Shown: positions 17,536 to 28,023 of the stretch, one piece after another
Layout: every line of letters starts with the position of its first letter
Position numbering within the stretch: the stretch's first letter is position 1
Assembly: GCA_018401275.1 (NCBI GenBank)
Contig: JAGYKW010000001.1
Span: forward strand, 124,001-188,000
Origin: Nitriliruptoraceae bacterium
GTDB lineage: Bacteria; Actinomycetota; Nitriliruptoria; Nitriliruptorales; Nitriliruptoraceae
Reading direction: 5' to 3'
Length of the DNA stretch: 64,000 bases
Made by a program: the position numbers and the translations under genes
The notes under the pieces: model-generated
What the model was told of the DNA's origin: nothing
Database searches by the model: none
Seen by the model: only the letters and a program-made list of their open reading frames with translations

Positions 17536-17647
17536 CGAACACGCGTTCGGGAGCATAGCCGCTGGACCCCGGGATGCGAACACCCGTTCGAACGAACACC
17601 TGTTCGAACGGACGGTATGCTGGCCGAGCGGACCGAACACCTGTTCG
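17536..17647. promoter_or_regulatory. Four LexA boxes in the lexA / LysM divergent promoter
   Basis: Boxes of the form CGAAC-N4-GTTCG lie at 17536-17549 (core ACGC), 17577-17590 (core ACCC), 17593-17606 (ACCT) and 17634-17647 (ACCT). Start-to-start distances are 41, 16 and 41 bases, a symmetric layout. The minus-strand -10 TATGCT for lexA is at 17552-17557 and the plus-strand TATGCT for the LysM gene is at 17616-17621. The two inner boxes fall about where each -35 should be, and each outer box lies just downstream of a -10, so LexA would block both promoters at two places. Confidence 0.92.
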
Positions 17648-17700
17648 CTTCACTGCGCAGGACAGGACGCAGGGTCGACCGACGCACGACAGGAGTGATC

Positions 17701-18204
17701 ATGGCCGCGAACACGATCGTCACGAGCCCGACGAGGCCGGCACGGTGGTCCCGGACCCCGGGATCGACCGATCCGGTGGCCCGCGCGGCCGCCCGGACCG
17801 CACCGCGGGGCCCTGGGCTCGCCACGGTCGTCGCTCTGCCCGTCGCACGGCCGATCGGCCTGCCCGAGGCTGGCGAGCAGCAGCTCGTCGAGCGGACTCC
17901 GGCCCTGCGGGTGGTGTCGCCCGCGCTCCGTCCGACCCGGACGGTCGCCCGCACGGTCGCACTGCTCGCCGTGTCCGCGCTGCTCGTCGCTGCGGTGCTC
18001 GGCACGGTCATGACCGCGGCGGAGGAGCCGATCGCCGCCGGGCACGTGGTCCTGCAGCCGGGGGAGACGCTGTGGGACATCGCGGTCCGCTCCGCGCCCG
18101 CCGGCGTCGACCCGAGGCGCCAGCTCGACATCGTCCGGCGGCTCAACGGCTTCGGCCCTGGGGCGCTCGACGCCTGGACGGTCGTGCTGATCCCTGCACC
18201 CTGA
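17701..18204 (+). CDS. LysM-domain membrane protein, SOS-controlled (ChiZ/Rv2719c-like position)
   Basis: 167 residues: a disordered basic/Pro-rich first third, a single hydrophobic segment (about 83-105, TVALLAVSALLVAAVLGTVM) and a C-terminal LysM motif for peptidoglycan binding (VLQPGETLWDIAVRSAP..LNGF..LDAWTVVLIP). ATG 17701 has AGGAG five bases upstream. It diverges from lexA across four LexA boxes and is followed by nrdR, the same neighbourhood as Mycobacterium Rv2719c (ChiZ), a damage-induced cell-division inhibitor. A role in delaying division during SOS is inferred from this synteny; sequence similarity beyond LysM cannot be judged here. Confidence 0.85.
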   Translation: MAANTIVTSPTRPARWSRTPGSTDPVARAAARTAPRGPGLATVVALPVARPIGLPEAGEQQLVERTPALRVVSPALRPTRTVARTVALLAVSALLVAAVLGTVMTAAEEPIAAGHVVLQPGETLWDIAVRSAPAGVDPRRQLDIVRRLNGFGPGALDAWTVVLIPAP

Positions 18205-18263
18205 CCGGGGCACAGACCGGGACCCGGACCTGGCTCGACCGGTGCCGACCGGGCTCGAACGGG

Positions 18264-18731
18264 TCAGTGCGCCTTGGGCGGAAGCTCCTTGCGCAGCTCC
18301 GAGAGTTCCTCCTCGAAGTCCTCCGGACGCTGGAAGTCCTTGTAGACCGAGGCGTAGCGGACGTAGGTGACCTCGTCGAGGTCGCGTAACCGTGCGAGCA
18401 CCTGGAGTCCTACCTGCTCGCTGGTCACCTCGCGGCGGCCGGCGGCTCGCAGCGCACGCTCGATGTCCGACGCGGCCTGCTCGAGCACGGACCGTCCGAT
18501 CCGGTCCTTCGCGGCGCGGGCCATCCCGTCGAGCACGCGGGCGACCTCGAACGACACGAGCGCTCCGGAGCGCTTGCGCACCAGCAGCGGTGGTCGTTCG
18601 ATGCGCTCGAAGGTCGTGAACCTCGAGCCGCAGGCCCCGCACTCACGGCGACGTCGGATCGCCTCGCCGTCCGGGTGCGGACGCGAGTCGACGACATGGT
18701 CGTCATCCTGTCCACATTCGGGGCATCGCAC
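18264..18731 (-). CDS. nrdR: Transcriptional repressor NrdR
   Basis: 155 residues. A zinc-ribbon plus ATP-cone repressor of ribonucleotide reductase genes that senses nucleotide levels. Zinc ligands C3, C6, C31 and C34 are present, and the ATP-cone begins near residue 48 (PLLVRKRSGALVSFEVARVLDGM). The start is GTG 18731, which gives the standard N-terminus MRCPECG. A TAGGCT hexamer ends six bases before it and no Shine-Dalgarno site is seen, so the message is probably leaderless. The likely target, nrdJ, lies 3 kb downstream on the other strand. Confidence 0.96.
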   Translation of the reverse strand: MRCPECGQDDDHVVDSRPHPDGEAIRRRRECGACGSRFTTFERIERPPLLVRKRSGALVSFEVARVLDGMARAAKDRIGRSVLEQAASDIERALRAAGRREVTSEQVGLQVLARLRDLDEVTYVRYASVYKDFQRPEDFEEELSELRKELPPKAH

Positions 18732-18737
18732 GATGGC

Positions 18738-18743
18738 AGCCTA
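18738..18743 (-). promoter_or_regulatory. -10 hexamer for nrdR, probably leaderless
   Basis: TAGGCT on the minus strand with a six-base gap to the GTG start; no ribosome-binding site between them. Confidence 0.5.
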
Positions 18744-18825
18744 GACGGCGTAGCCCTCCGGGACGGCGTGCACGGCCCGCATGGCCCCCGCAGGGTCGCC
18801 GTGCACGCGCGGCGCTGAGCGAGGT

Positions 18826-19710
18826 TCAGGTACGCCGCTCGGCGAGGACGCGGCGGCCGTGCTGGCCCTCGGCGTCCGTCCAACGGTCGACGAGCTCGAG
18901 GCGTCCGTCATCACGCCGCTGGACGCGCATGATCCCGCCGCCCGACGACGCCACCAGTTCCGTGCCCGTCTCGACGCCGTGGAGGAAGTGGTAGTTCAGC
19001 ACGCCGCCGTCGAGGATGCCGGCGAGCTCGCCCTCCGCGACCTCGTCGGCGTCGTAGCGGGCGATCGCGCGGCGTCCCTCCTGGAGGAAACGGATGACGA
19101 GGCCGGGCAGGTCCGGACCGTCGACGGACTCCTCCAGCAGGAACGTGAGACCGTGGAGGTCGAGCGACTCGGTGGACGTGCGGTGGCGCTGCTGCTCCCA
19201 GTCGGTGCGGGTGAGTGCGTAGCCCCACTCCGACGCCCGTCCACCCGACGCCTGCAGGACGGTGTCGCGGTAGCGCGCCTCCATCCGGAAGCCGGCGGCA
19301 TGGAACACGCGCTGCATCGGGATGTTGCGCTCGTGCGCGCGCCCGGTGAGCCGCAGCAGCGAGTCGTCGTCCGCGAAGTGGTGGTCGGCGAGCTGGCGCA
19401 GGACCTCGCGGCCGGCCCCACGTCCGCGCTGTGCGGGCGTGATCCGCAGCTGGACCGACGCGTCGTCAGGGCCGTCGCGAACGACGAGCGCGAAGCCAGC
19501 CGGCGCCCCGTCGAGCAGGACCGCCCAGGCGAAGCGCTCGTCCGCGGCCCACTCGCCGGCGGACAGCTGCTCGGGGAGTGTCGTATCGTCGAGACCGATC
19601 GGTGGCGCGAAGGCGGTCGACGCGGACCGGTCGGCCGCAGCCAGCCAGCTCGCGTCCTCGGCGACCGGCATGCGGAGGTGGACCTCTGCGCGGGAGCGCG
19701 CCTCAGCCAT
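18826..19710 (-). CDS. GNAT N-acetyltransferase fused to a C-terminal beta-type domain
   Basis: 294 residues. The first 165 residues form a GNAT domain (LRITPAQRGRGAGREVLRQLADHHF is the acetyl-CoA loop; ERNIPMQRVFHAAGFRMEARYRD the C-terminal part). After a linker, residues about 195-290 resemble the small stand-alone proteins often labelled 'n-acetylglutamate synthase' (VIRFLQEGRRAIARY..EGELAGILDGGVLNYHFLH..DGRLELVDRW). I know that family only from its sequence pattern; its function is not established. ATG 19710 overlaps the end of the upstream permease gene by eight bases, so they are co-transcribed. Acceptor unknown. Confidence 0.8.
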   Translation of the reverse strand: MAEARSRAEVHLRMPVAEDASWLAAADRSASTAFAPPIGLDDTTLPEQLSAGEWAADERFAWAVLLDGAPAGFALVVRDGPDDASVQLRITPAQRGRGAGREVLRQLADHHFADDDSLLRLTGRAHERNIPMQRVFHAAGFRMEARYRDTVLQASGGRASEWGYALTRTDWEQQRHRTSTESLDLHGLTFLLEESVDGPDLPGLVIRFLQEGRRAIARYDADEVAEGELAGILDGGVLNYHFLHGVETGTELVASSGGGIMRVQRRDDGRLELVDRWTDAEGQHGRRVLAERRT

Positions 19711-21031
19711 CACTGGGGCCAGCGGCGCTGCTCGTACGTGCTGGACGGCGGCGGGGCTTGCGTGGGGTCACCGGGTCGGCCTCCGGGAGTCCGAGCTCAG
19801 GATCGACCCCGCGCCCTCCGAGCGGCGAGGGTCCGGGCTGGATCCCCCGGCTGCGCAGCTCGCCTCGCAGCCGCAGCTCGTTGCCGACGGCGGCCAGTGT
19901 GGCGGCGATGGGCACGGCGAGGAACGCGCCGAGGACCCCGACGATGACCGCACCAGCGGTCAGGACCGTCAGGATGACGATGGGGTGCAGCGAGACCGCA
20001 CGCCGCATGATCATCGGTTGCAGCACGTTGCCCTCGACCTGCTGCACGAGGACGACGATCGCGAGCACGATGAGCGCGGTGGTCGGACCACCCGTGGCCA
20101 GAGCGACGAGCGTCGCGAGCAGGCCGGAGGTGAACGCGCCGATGACGGGCACGAAGCCACCGAGGAACACGAGCAGCGTCAGTGGGAGGACCAGCGGGAC
20201 GCCGACGATGAGCAGGCCCAGGCCGATACCGACCGCATTGATGAGCGCGATCGCGGCCGTGCCGCGCACGTAGCCGGCGAGCGCACCCCAGCCACGTGCG
20301 CCCGAGGCGCGCATGTCGTCGCGCAGGCGGTCCGGTGCGCGGGCGATGAACCAGCCGACGATCTGCTCGCCGTCCTTGACGAAGAAGAACAGCAGCACGA
20401 TGGCGAGCGAGATCGCGGTGAGCACCTCACCGACCGCGATCGCGATGCTGCCGACCTGGGCCGCGATGGTGCCGGAGAACTGTCCGACGTTGTCGAGCGC
20501 ATCGGTGATGAGCGTCTCGATCTCCGCACGGTCCAGTCCGAACGGGCTCCGGTCGAGCCAGTCGAGGACGCGCTGGAAGGCCTCGCTGACGGTCGGACCC
20601 AGGTCGGCGACCTGGCGGGTGAACGCGGGGACGAGGAGGATGAGCCCGCCGAAGAACGTGGCGGCGCCACCGACGACGACGATGAGCGTGGCGAGCAGGC
20701 GCGGCACGCCGCGTCGCTCGAGCCTTCGGGTGGGTGGGACGGCGATGGTCGCGATCACGAGCGCGAGGATGATGGGGAGCGAGACCAGGTAGAGGCGCGT
20801 GAGCAGCAGCACGAGGCCTGCGACGCCGACGAGCACGACGAGCAGACGCCAGGCGAACTGCGCGAGCGTGTCGAGCCACACCGGGACGCTCAGCGTCCGC
20901 TCCGACGCGGGCCCTTCGGACGGTCGACGGTCTCCGGTCGCGCGGTGATCGGCGGCGGAGCGGTCCTCAGGTCGCGAGCGAGCCCCTTGATCGTGCGGTC
21001 CGTCCGCGTGCGCTTCGTCGAGGGGGTCCAC
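19703..21031 (-). CDS. AI-2E family transporter (DUF20-type permease)
   Basis: 442 residues with about seven to eight membrane segments and the family blocks GYVRGTAAIALINAVGIGLGLLIVGVPL, LVFLGGFVPVIGAFTSG and QQVEGNVLQPMIMRRAVSLHP. Members export autoinducer-2 or act as Na+/H+ antiporters; the cargo here is unknown. The first 45 residues are polar and the tail is Arg/Pro-rich. Start GTG 21031 has AAGGA about nine bases upstream. The GNAT fusion gene follows with an eight-base overlap. Confidence 0.88.
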   Translation of the reverse strand: MDPLDEAHADGPHDQGARSRPEDRSAADHRATGDRRPSEGPASERTLSVPVWLDTLAQFAWRLLVVLVGVAGLVLLLTRLYLVSLPIILALVIATIAVPPTRRLERRGVPRLLATLIVVVGGAATFFGGLILLVPAFTRQVADLGPTVSEAFQRVLDWLDRSPFGLDRAEIETLITDALDNVGQFSGTIAAQVGSIAIAVGEVLTAISLAIVLLFFFVKDGEQIVGWFIARAPDRLRDDMRASGARGWGALAGYVRGTAAIALINAVGIGLGLLIVGVPLVLPLTLLVFLGGFVPVIGAFTSGLLATLVALATGGPTTALIVLAIVVLVQQVEGNVLQPMIMRRAVSLHPIVILTVLTAGAVIVGVLGAFLAVPIAATLAAVGNELRLRGELRSRGIQPGPSPLGGRGVDPELGLPEADPVTPRKPRRRPARTSSAAGPSDG

Positions 21032-21599
21032 GTGGCAGGTTCCTTCGCTCCGGTGCCGCGGTCAGCGTAGTTGGGCCCCTGCGTGCAGGCGCAGGGCCTT
21101 CCCCCGACCTCCGGCCGTGCGGCGGCGTCGGCTCGCATGTGCGCTGGACGCGCGCCAGTCGTCGGGTTCGTGCGCCCAGCGATGCGGACTCGAGGGGGAT
21201 GGACTGTGGAGCAGTGGTGGACGATGGGCGTCGACCGGGGGACCGGCGGGGGACGCGACACCGTCAGACCACCACATGATGTGGTCGACGACGGTCCGGG
21301 AGCCCCACCGCTGGTGGTGTGGACCGATCGGCGGACCGGAGGAGGTACTTGCGCCGGCGGCTGCGAGCGGGCACAGTGCCGACGTCTTCCACACGTGTAG
21401 TTCTGTGTGCGCCGGCCGCCCGCGAATCGGGTCCCGGGCACTGGGACCACCACCGGAGCGACCGCCCGCCATCCGAGTGCCGGGCGCTCACGCTCCGTCG
21501 GTGCCCGGAACAGCGCACGTCCCCGGGGGATGAGGGACGACACCACCGAACGCTCCGCCGCAGCGTGCTCCGGAGCGACGACGAGAAGAGAGAAGCGTC
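21032..21599. other. Long leader and intergenic region upstream of nrdJ
   Basis: 568 bases without a supported gene. Signals seen: a 15-base palindrome ACCACAT-G-ATGTGGT (21271-21285), an inverted repeat CACAC-N10-GTGTG (21390-21409) over a TAGTTC hexamer, a stem GGTCCC/GGGACC (21430-21448), a stem CCGGGC/GCCCGG (21480-21508) and a ribosome site (AGAGAAG) before the nrdJ ATG. I looked for a cobalamin riboswitch and could not find the conserved core. Confidence 0.55.
21390..21409. promoter_or_regulatory. Candidate operator overlapping an nrdJ -10
   Basis: CACAC and GTGTG arms ten bases apart surround TAGTTC, a possible -10. NrdR boxes are 16-base AT-rich inverted repeats with CAC/GTG ends; this site has the ends but not the AT core, so NrdR binding is only a possibility. 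Confidence 0.35.
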
Positions 21600-24443
<2,844 letters not shown>

Positions 24444-24482
24444 GCCGGCGGCGCAAGCGCGCAGGTCAGCGAACATCACCTC

Positions 24483-24510
24483 GGAGGGAGGGGCTGCGGC
24501 CCCTCCCTCC
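24483..24510. terminator. Strong hairpin between nrdJ and mgtE
   Basis: A perfect 12-bp stem (GGAGGGAGGGGC, loop TGCG, GCCCCTCCCTCC) 40 bases after the nrdJ stop and 54 bases after the end of convergent mgtE. It suits both strands as a terminator, though no T tract follows. Confidence 0.75.
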
Positions 24511-24563
24511 GGCGTTCGGGCGAGCAGCCGTCCCGGGCTCGAGAACGCCCGCGCTGCATCCGA

Positions 24564-25940
24564 TCAGAGCCCCAGCAGCACGCGCGCGATCAGGAAGTAG
24601 ATGATCAGTCCTGACGCGTCGACGAGCGTCGTGATCAGCGGTGCGGAGACCACGGCCGGGTCGATGCCCGCCTGACGGGCGAGCACCGGGAGCAGGCCGC
24701 CCGCGAAGGATGCCCAGGAGCACAGCGCGAGCAGCGTGAGGGACACGACCGCGGCGAACGTCCAGCCGAACACGAGCCCGACGATCGGGTAAGCGATCGC
24801 GCCGAGGATGAGGCCGAGCAGGAACCCGACCATCAGCTCACGACGCAGGATGCGTGGGAGGTCCTTGATGCGCACCTCACCGAGTGCCATCGCTCGGACC
24901 ACCGACGTCGCCGCCTGCGCGCCCGAGTTCCCCCCGGTGCCGATGAGCAGCGGGATGAACACGGCCAGCGTCACGACCTGCTCGAGCGTCGACTCGAACG
25001 CCTGCAGCACGTTCACGGTCAGCGCGGCCGCCACGATGAGCAGCAGGAGCCAGGTGCCCCGGGCACGCGCGAGCAGGAACACACCGGCGTCGAGGTAGGG
25101 CACGGAGATCGGCTCGGCACCACCGGCACGGGCGGCGTCCTCGGTCTCCTCCTCCTCGATGATCTCCATGGCGTCGTCGACGGTCAGCACGCCGACCAGC
25201 CGGTCCTCGGTGTCGAGCACGGGGAGCGCGACGAGGTTCGCCTCCTGCATGAGGCGGGCAGCGACCTCCTGGTCCTCGCCGACCGGCACCGAGTAGGTCT
25301 CCGAACGGATGAGCGCACCCACCGGTGTGTCACCGTCGGCCGTCACGACGTCGGGGAGGTCGACGACGCCGACGAGGTGGCGGGTCGCATCCACGACCGG
25401 CAGGACCAGCACCTCACGGGGACGCAGCTTCGCCGCGCGCACGCGCAGCAACGCGTCGGACGCCGTCATCGTCTCCGGGATCGACACGTAGCGCGGGCTC
25501 ATGGCACGACCGGCGGAGTACTCGGGATACCCGAGCAGGATGTTCGTGTACTGGCGCGCCTCCGGCGGCAGCTGTGCGAGCAGCCTGGCCGCGACGTTCG
25601 CCGGCATCTCGTCGAGCAGTTCCGCGCGGTCCGCCGCGTCGAGCGCATAGAACAGGTCGTGGACGCTCGTGTCGCCGAGCGCCTCGAGCAGCTCGGCCTG
25701 GTGCACGGGGGAGAGCGCCTCGAAGGCGTCCGAGGCACGGTCCTTGCGCAGCAGCCGGAACACCACGGCACGCTCGGCCGGCTGCAGCCGGGCGAGCTCG
25801 TCCGCGACCGTCAGCAGGTCGCGGACCGCGAGCCAGTGGTCGACGCCCCGCAGGTCGCCGGCCTCCAGCAGGCCCTCGAGGTCGAGGTGCCCCGCTAGGG
25901 CGTCAGCGCCGATGTCGTCCTGCGCGGCGGAGTCCGCCAT
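24564..25940 (-). CDS. mgtE: Magnesium transporter MgtE
   Basis: 458 residues with the full MgtE layout: an N-terminal helical domain (about 30-135), paired CBS domains (about 140-265) that sense cytosolic magnesium, and a C-terminal five-helix channel domain with the GTGGNSGAQAAT pore motif. ATG 25940 has AAGGGG six bases upstream. The upstream DHDPS-like gene ends only 36 bases away, leaving no room for an M-box leader. Confidence 0.95.
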   Translation of the reverse strand: MADSAAQDDIGADALAGHLDLEGLLEAGDLRGVDHWLAVRDLLTVADELARLQPAERAVVFRLLRKDRASDAFEALSPVHQAELLEALGDTSVHDLFYALDAADRAELLDEMPANVAARLLAQLPPEARQYTNILLGYPEYSAGRAMSPRYVSIPETMTASDALLRVRAAKLRPREVLVLPVVDATRHLVGVVDLPDVVTADGDTPVGALIRSETYSVPVGEDQEVAARLMQEANLVALPVLDTEDRLVGVLTVDDAMEIIEEEETEDAARAGGAEPISVPYLDAGVFLLARARGTWLLLLIVAAALTVNVLQAFESTLEQVVTLAVFIPLLIGTGGNSGAQAATSVVRAMALGEVRIKDLPRILRRELMVGFLLGLILGAIAYPIVGLVFGWTFAAVVSLTLLALCSWASFAGGLLPVLARQAGIDPAVVSAPLITTLVDASGLIIYFLIARVLLGL

Positions 25941-25976
25941 GACGACCCCTTGCTCTCGGTCCGGAGGGCCGTGAGG

Positions 25977-26945
25977 CTAGTGGGCGACGTCCACGACGAG
26001 ACGGTGGGCAGCGGCGAGATGCCCCGCGAGCATCTCCTCCAGCACGGCTGGGAACGGTGTCGCCGGGGGACGGGCGAACGCCGTCCTCAGGATGCCGCGC
26101 CGGTGCAGGATCTCCTTGCGGATGCCGAGCGCGAGGCCGTCCTGCTGCTCGAACACCGCGAGCGGCAGCCACGGTGCCCACGCGGCACGCGCGGCCTCGG
26201 TGCCGCCTGCGGCGAATGCTGCCACGGTGGCCGCGAGTCCCTCAGGGAACGAGAAGCCCGTCATCGCTCCCGACGCGCCGGCGGTCAGCTCGTCGATCAG
26301 TGCGACGCCGCCGAGTCCGCCGAACACCGGTGCGTCGCAGCCGGCGACGAGCACCGCGACGGCCGGCGGGGTCGGCGTCGACTCGGCCTTGACGGCGACG
26401 ACGAACGGCATGCCGGTGACCGCGACCGCGAGGACGTCGGAGGCGATGCTCACGCCGCTCGAGCGCGGGTAGTCCTGCACGACGATGCCAGCGCCCGTCG
26501 CCTCGTGCACGGCGGTCATGTGAGCGACCAGCTCGGCCGCATCGTCGGTCGGCACCTGCACCATCAGGCCGCGCAGCAGTCCGCCGGGTGCGAGCGCACC
26601 TGCACCGGCGACAGCCGTGGCGACCTCGACCGCAGCGCGTCCCTGCGCGATCGTCTCCGCCCGGTCGAGCGTCGTGATGCCGACGACGGTGCCGAGGCCG
26701 AGCCGAAGGGCGGTGGTCAGTGCGACGGTGGCGACCAGCCGGCGCTCATCGGCATCGAGGCGGGCCGCCTCGCCGAACACGCCGAGCGCGACGACGCCGC
26801 GAGCGCCGGTGCGCGCGAACAGCTCGATCTGCTGCGCGAGCGAGGCCGTGTCGACGGTTCCCGTCGCATCGAACGGTGTCGCGAGGATGCCCCAGACGCC
26901 GCGCTCGAGCGGGGTGGGCAGCGTCGCGTCGGCATGCGTGGTCAT
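25977..26945 (-). CDS. Dihydrodipicolinate synthase / N-acetylneuraminate lyase superfamily protein
   Basis: 322 residues, an (alpha/beta)8-barrel class I aldolase. The Schiff-base lysine is K186 (VVAVKAEST) and the catalytic tyrosine Y159 (VVQDYPRSSG). The usual G-T-T-G-E substrate motif reads G-V-F-G-E (56-60), so it is probably not a true DapA. Related enzymes act on sugar acids or hydroxyproline intermediates; substrate unknown. ATG 26945 has GGAG five bases upstream; the longer open frame lacks family similarity. It lies between a nitroreductase and mgtE, all on the minus strand. Confidence 0.85.
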   Translation of the reverse strand: MTTHADATLPTPLERGVWGILATPFDATGTVDTASLAQQIELFARTGARGVVALGVFGEAARLDADERRLVATVALTTALRLGLGTVVGITTLDRAETIAQGRAAVEVATAVAGAGALAPGGLLRGLMVQVPTDDAAELVAHMTAVHEATGAGIVVQDYPRSSGVSIASDVLAVAVTGMPFVVAVKAESTPTPPAVAVLVAGCDAPVFGGLGGVALIDELTAGASGAMTGFSFPEGLAATVAAFAAGGTEAARAAWAPWLPLAVFEQQDGLALGIRKEILHRRGILRTAFARPPATPFPAVLEEMLAGHLAAAHRLVVDVAH

Positions 26946-26992
26946 GGTCACTCCTCGGATCCCTGCAGCGGCGCCGTCGCAGCGCGGATGCT

Positions 26993-27511
26993 CTACTCCC
27001 TCGGGGTCCCGAGGTGGATCATGCCGATGATGCGCTCGTCGTGGGTCGCTCCCAGTGCAGCCCTCACCATGTCGTGCTCGACGAACCAGCCCGTGCGCCA
27101 TGCGGACGCGTACCCCAGTGCCGTCGCGGCGAGGCAGAGGTTCTGCACCGCTGCGGCCGCGGCTGCGAGCTGCTCCCAGTGCGGGATCCTCGGATGATCG
27201 ACCGTGCGAGCCAGCGCCACGACGACGCAGGGGCCACGCAGCGGTTTCGAGGCGGCACGCTCGACGAGTCCGGCATCATCATCGCGCGTGCGCTGAGCGT
27301 CGGCGTACGCAGCGGAGACCCGGGCGCGATCGTCCTCGTCGAGGACGAGGAAGCGCCACGGATGCAGGAGTCCGTGATCAGGAGCGGTGTCGGCCGCGGC
27401 CAGCAGCGCGGTCAGCTCCGTCGCGTCGGGACCGGGCGACTCGAGGCGCGACACGGTGCGACGGTCGTGCAGGAACTGGAGGCGCGGATCGAGGGCCTCG
27501 TCGCGCGACAT
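26993..27511 (-). CDS. Nitroreductase family protein
   Basis: 172 residues of the FMN-dependent nitroreductase fold: RRTVSRLE (R-R-S-x-R-x-F-like FMN contact, diverged), AADTAPDHGLLHPWRFLVL, then AAAAAVQNLCLAATALGYASAWRTGWF and GMIHLGTP. It resembles the YdjA-like short subfamily. Substrate unknown. ATG 27511 has GGAGG upstream. It forms a minus-strand run with the DHDPS-like gene (48-base gap). Confidence 0.85.
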   Translation of the reverse strand: MSRDEALDPRLQFLHDRRTVSRLESPGPDATELTALLAAADTAPDHGLLHPWRFLVLDEDDRARVSAAYADAQRTRDDDAGLVERAASKPLRGPCVVVALARTVDHPRIPHWEQLAAAAAAVQNLCLAATALGYASAWRTGWFVEHDMVRAALGATHDERIIGMIHLGTPRE

Positions 27512-27527
27512 CCGCCCTCCGGTCGGT

Positions 27528-27716
27528 TCAGCGGCCGATCAGCCGCCCGATGCGTGCACCGAGGGAGCGGCGCTCACGCAGGCTGCGGTCGGGACGCGTC
27601 CCGTCGCAGGTGCAGCGCTGGTCCTTCGGGATGCCCCGCATCACCTGGTCGACATGGGCACCGCAGCCCGACCAGGAGGCGAGACCGCAGGCGCGACAGG
27701 TGGTCCGTGAGCACAT
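27528..27716 (-). CDS. Small cysteine-rich conserved protein
   Basis: 62 residues. Five or six cysteines in the pattern C-x4-C-x2-C-x7-C (CSRTTCRACGLASWSGCGAHVDQVM) and a second pair (QRCTC), as in short conserved actinobacterial proteins of unknown function that look like metal-binding knuckles. The C-terminal half is Arg-rich. TAGGAT lies six bases before the ATG and there is no ribosome site, so it is probably leaderless. It ends 16 bases before the nitroreductase start and may be read through. Confidence 0.75.
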   Translation of the reverse strand: MCSRTTCRACGLASWSGCGAHVDQVMRGIPKDQRCTCDGTRPDRSLRERRSLGARIGRLIGR

Positions 27717-27821
27717 GAGAGGATCCTAGCGTCGTGTCGGAGATGGTCCGTATGCTCAGAACGCACCGGAGCGCGGGGGTATTCCCCCAGCAGCGGCAGC
27801 CGGCAGGCATCGAGAGCCGGT

Positions 27822-27848
27822 CGAGGTCGAGGCCGAGGCCGAGGTCGC
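27822..27848 (+). repeat. GAGGYC-type hexamer repeat upstream of the 50-residue gene
   Basis: A run of near-identical six-base units (GAGGTC/GAGGCC) directly before the ribosome-binding site of the small gene at 27868. It lies in its likely untranslated leader, downstream of a TATGCT hexamer. Confidence 0.6.
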
Positions 27849-27867
27849 GCGAGAGAGGAGAGCTCTG

Positions 27868-28020
27868 ATGAGCATCGGGAGCACGCGAGGTCTGCTCTAC
27901 ACGGTCGCCCGCATCCTCGGCGACGTCCAGGCGGTCAAGAAGGGTCGCGTGGGGAAGCGGATCGGCCGTCGTGTGGTCGGGAAGGTCACGGGGCGAGGGA
28001 TCGGTCGCCTGTTCCGCTGA
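27868..28020 (+). CDS. Very small basic conserved protein
   Basis: 50 residues, starting MSIGSTRGLLYTVARILGD and ending in a Gly/Arg-rich tail (GRRVVGKVTGRGIGRLFR). The pattern TARILGD followed by basic repeats is seen in short uncharacterised actinobacterial proteins. ATG 27868 has a strong GAGAGAGGAG site; a TATGCT hexamer near 27753 could be its -10. The stop lies three bases before the end of the convergent MFS gene. Function unknown; nucleic-acid or membrane contact is possible given the charge. Confidence 0.7.
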   Translation: MSIGSTRGLLYTVARILGDVQAVKKGRVGKRIGRRVVGKVTGRGIGRLFR

Positions 28021-28023
28021 CGT

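Noticed and set aside
21400-21520. Possible cobalamin riboswitch before nrdJ (a GGTCCCGGGCACTGG stretch resembles part of the conserved core).
   Set aside because: The GGTG/AA-CCC part of the core and the B12 box are missing, and the stretch is explained by a simple GGTCCC/GGGACC hairpin.
25941-25976. M-box magnesium riboswitch before mgtE.
   Set aside because: Only 36 bases separate mgtE from the upstream gene, too short for the element.
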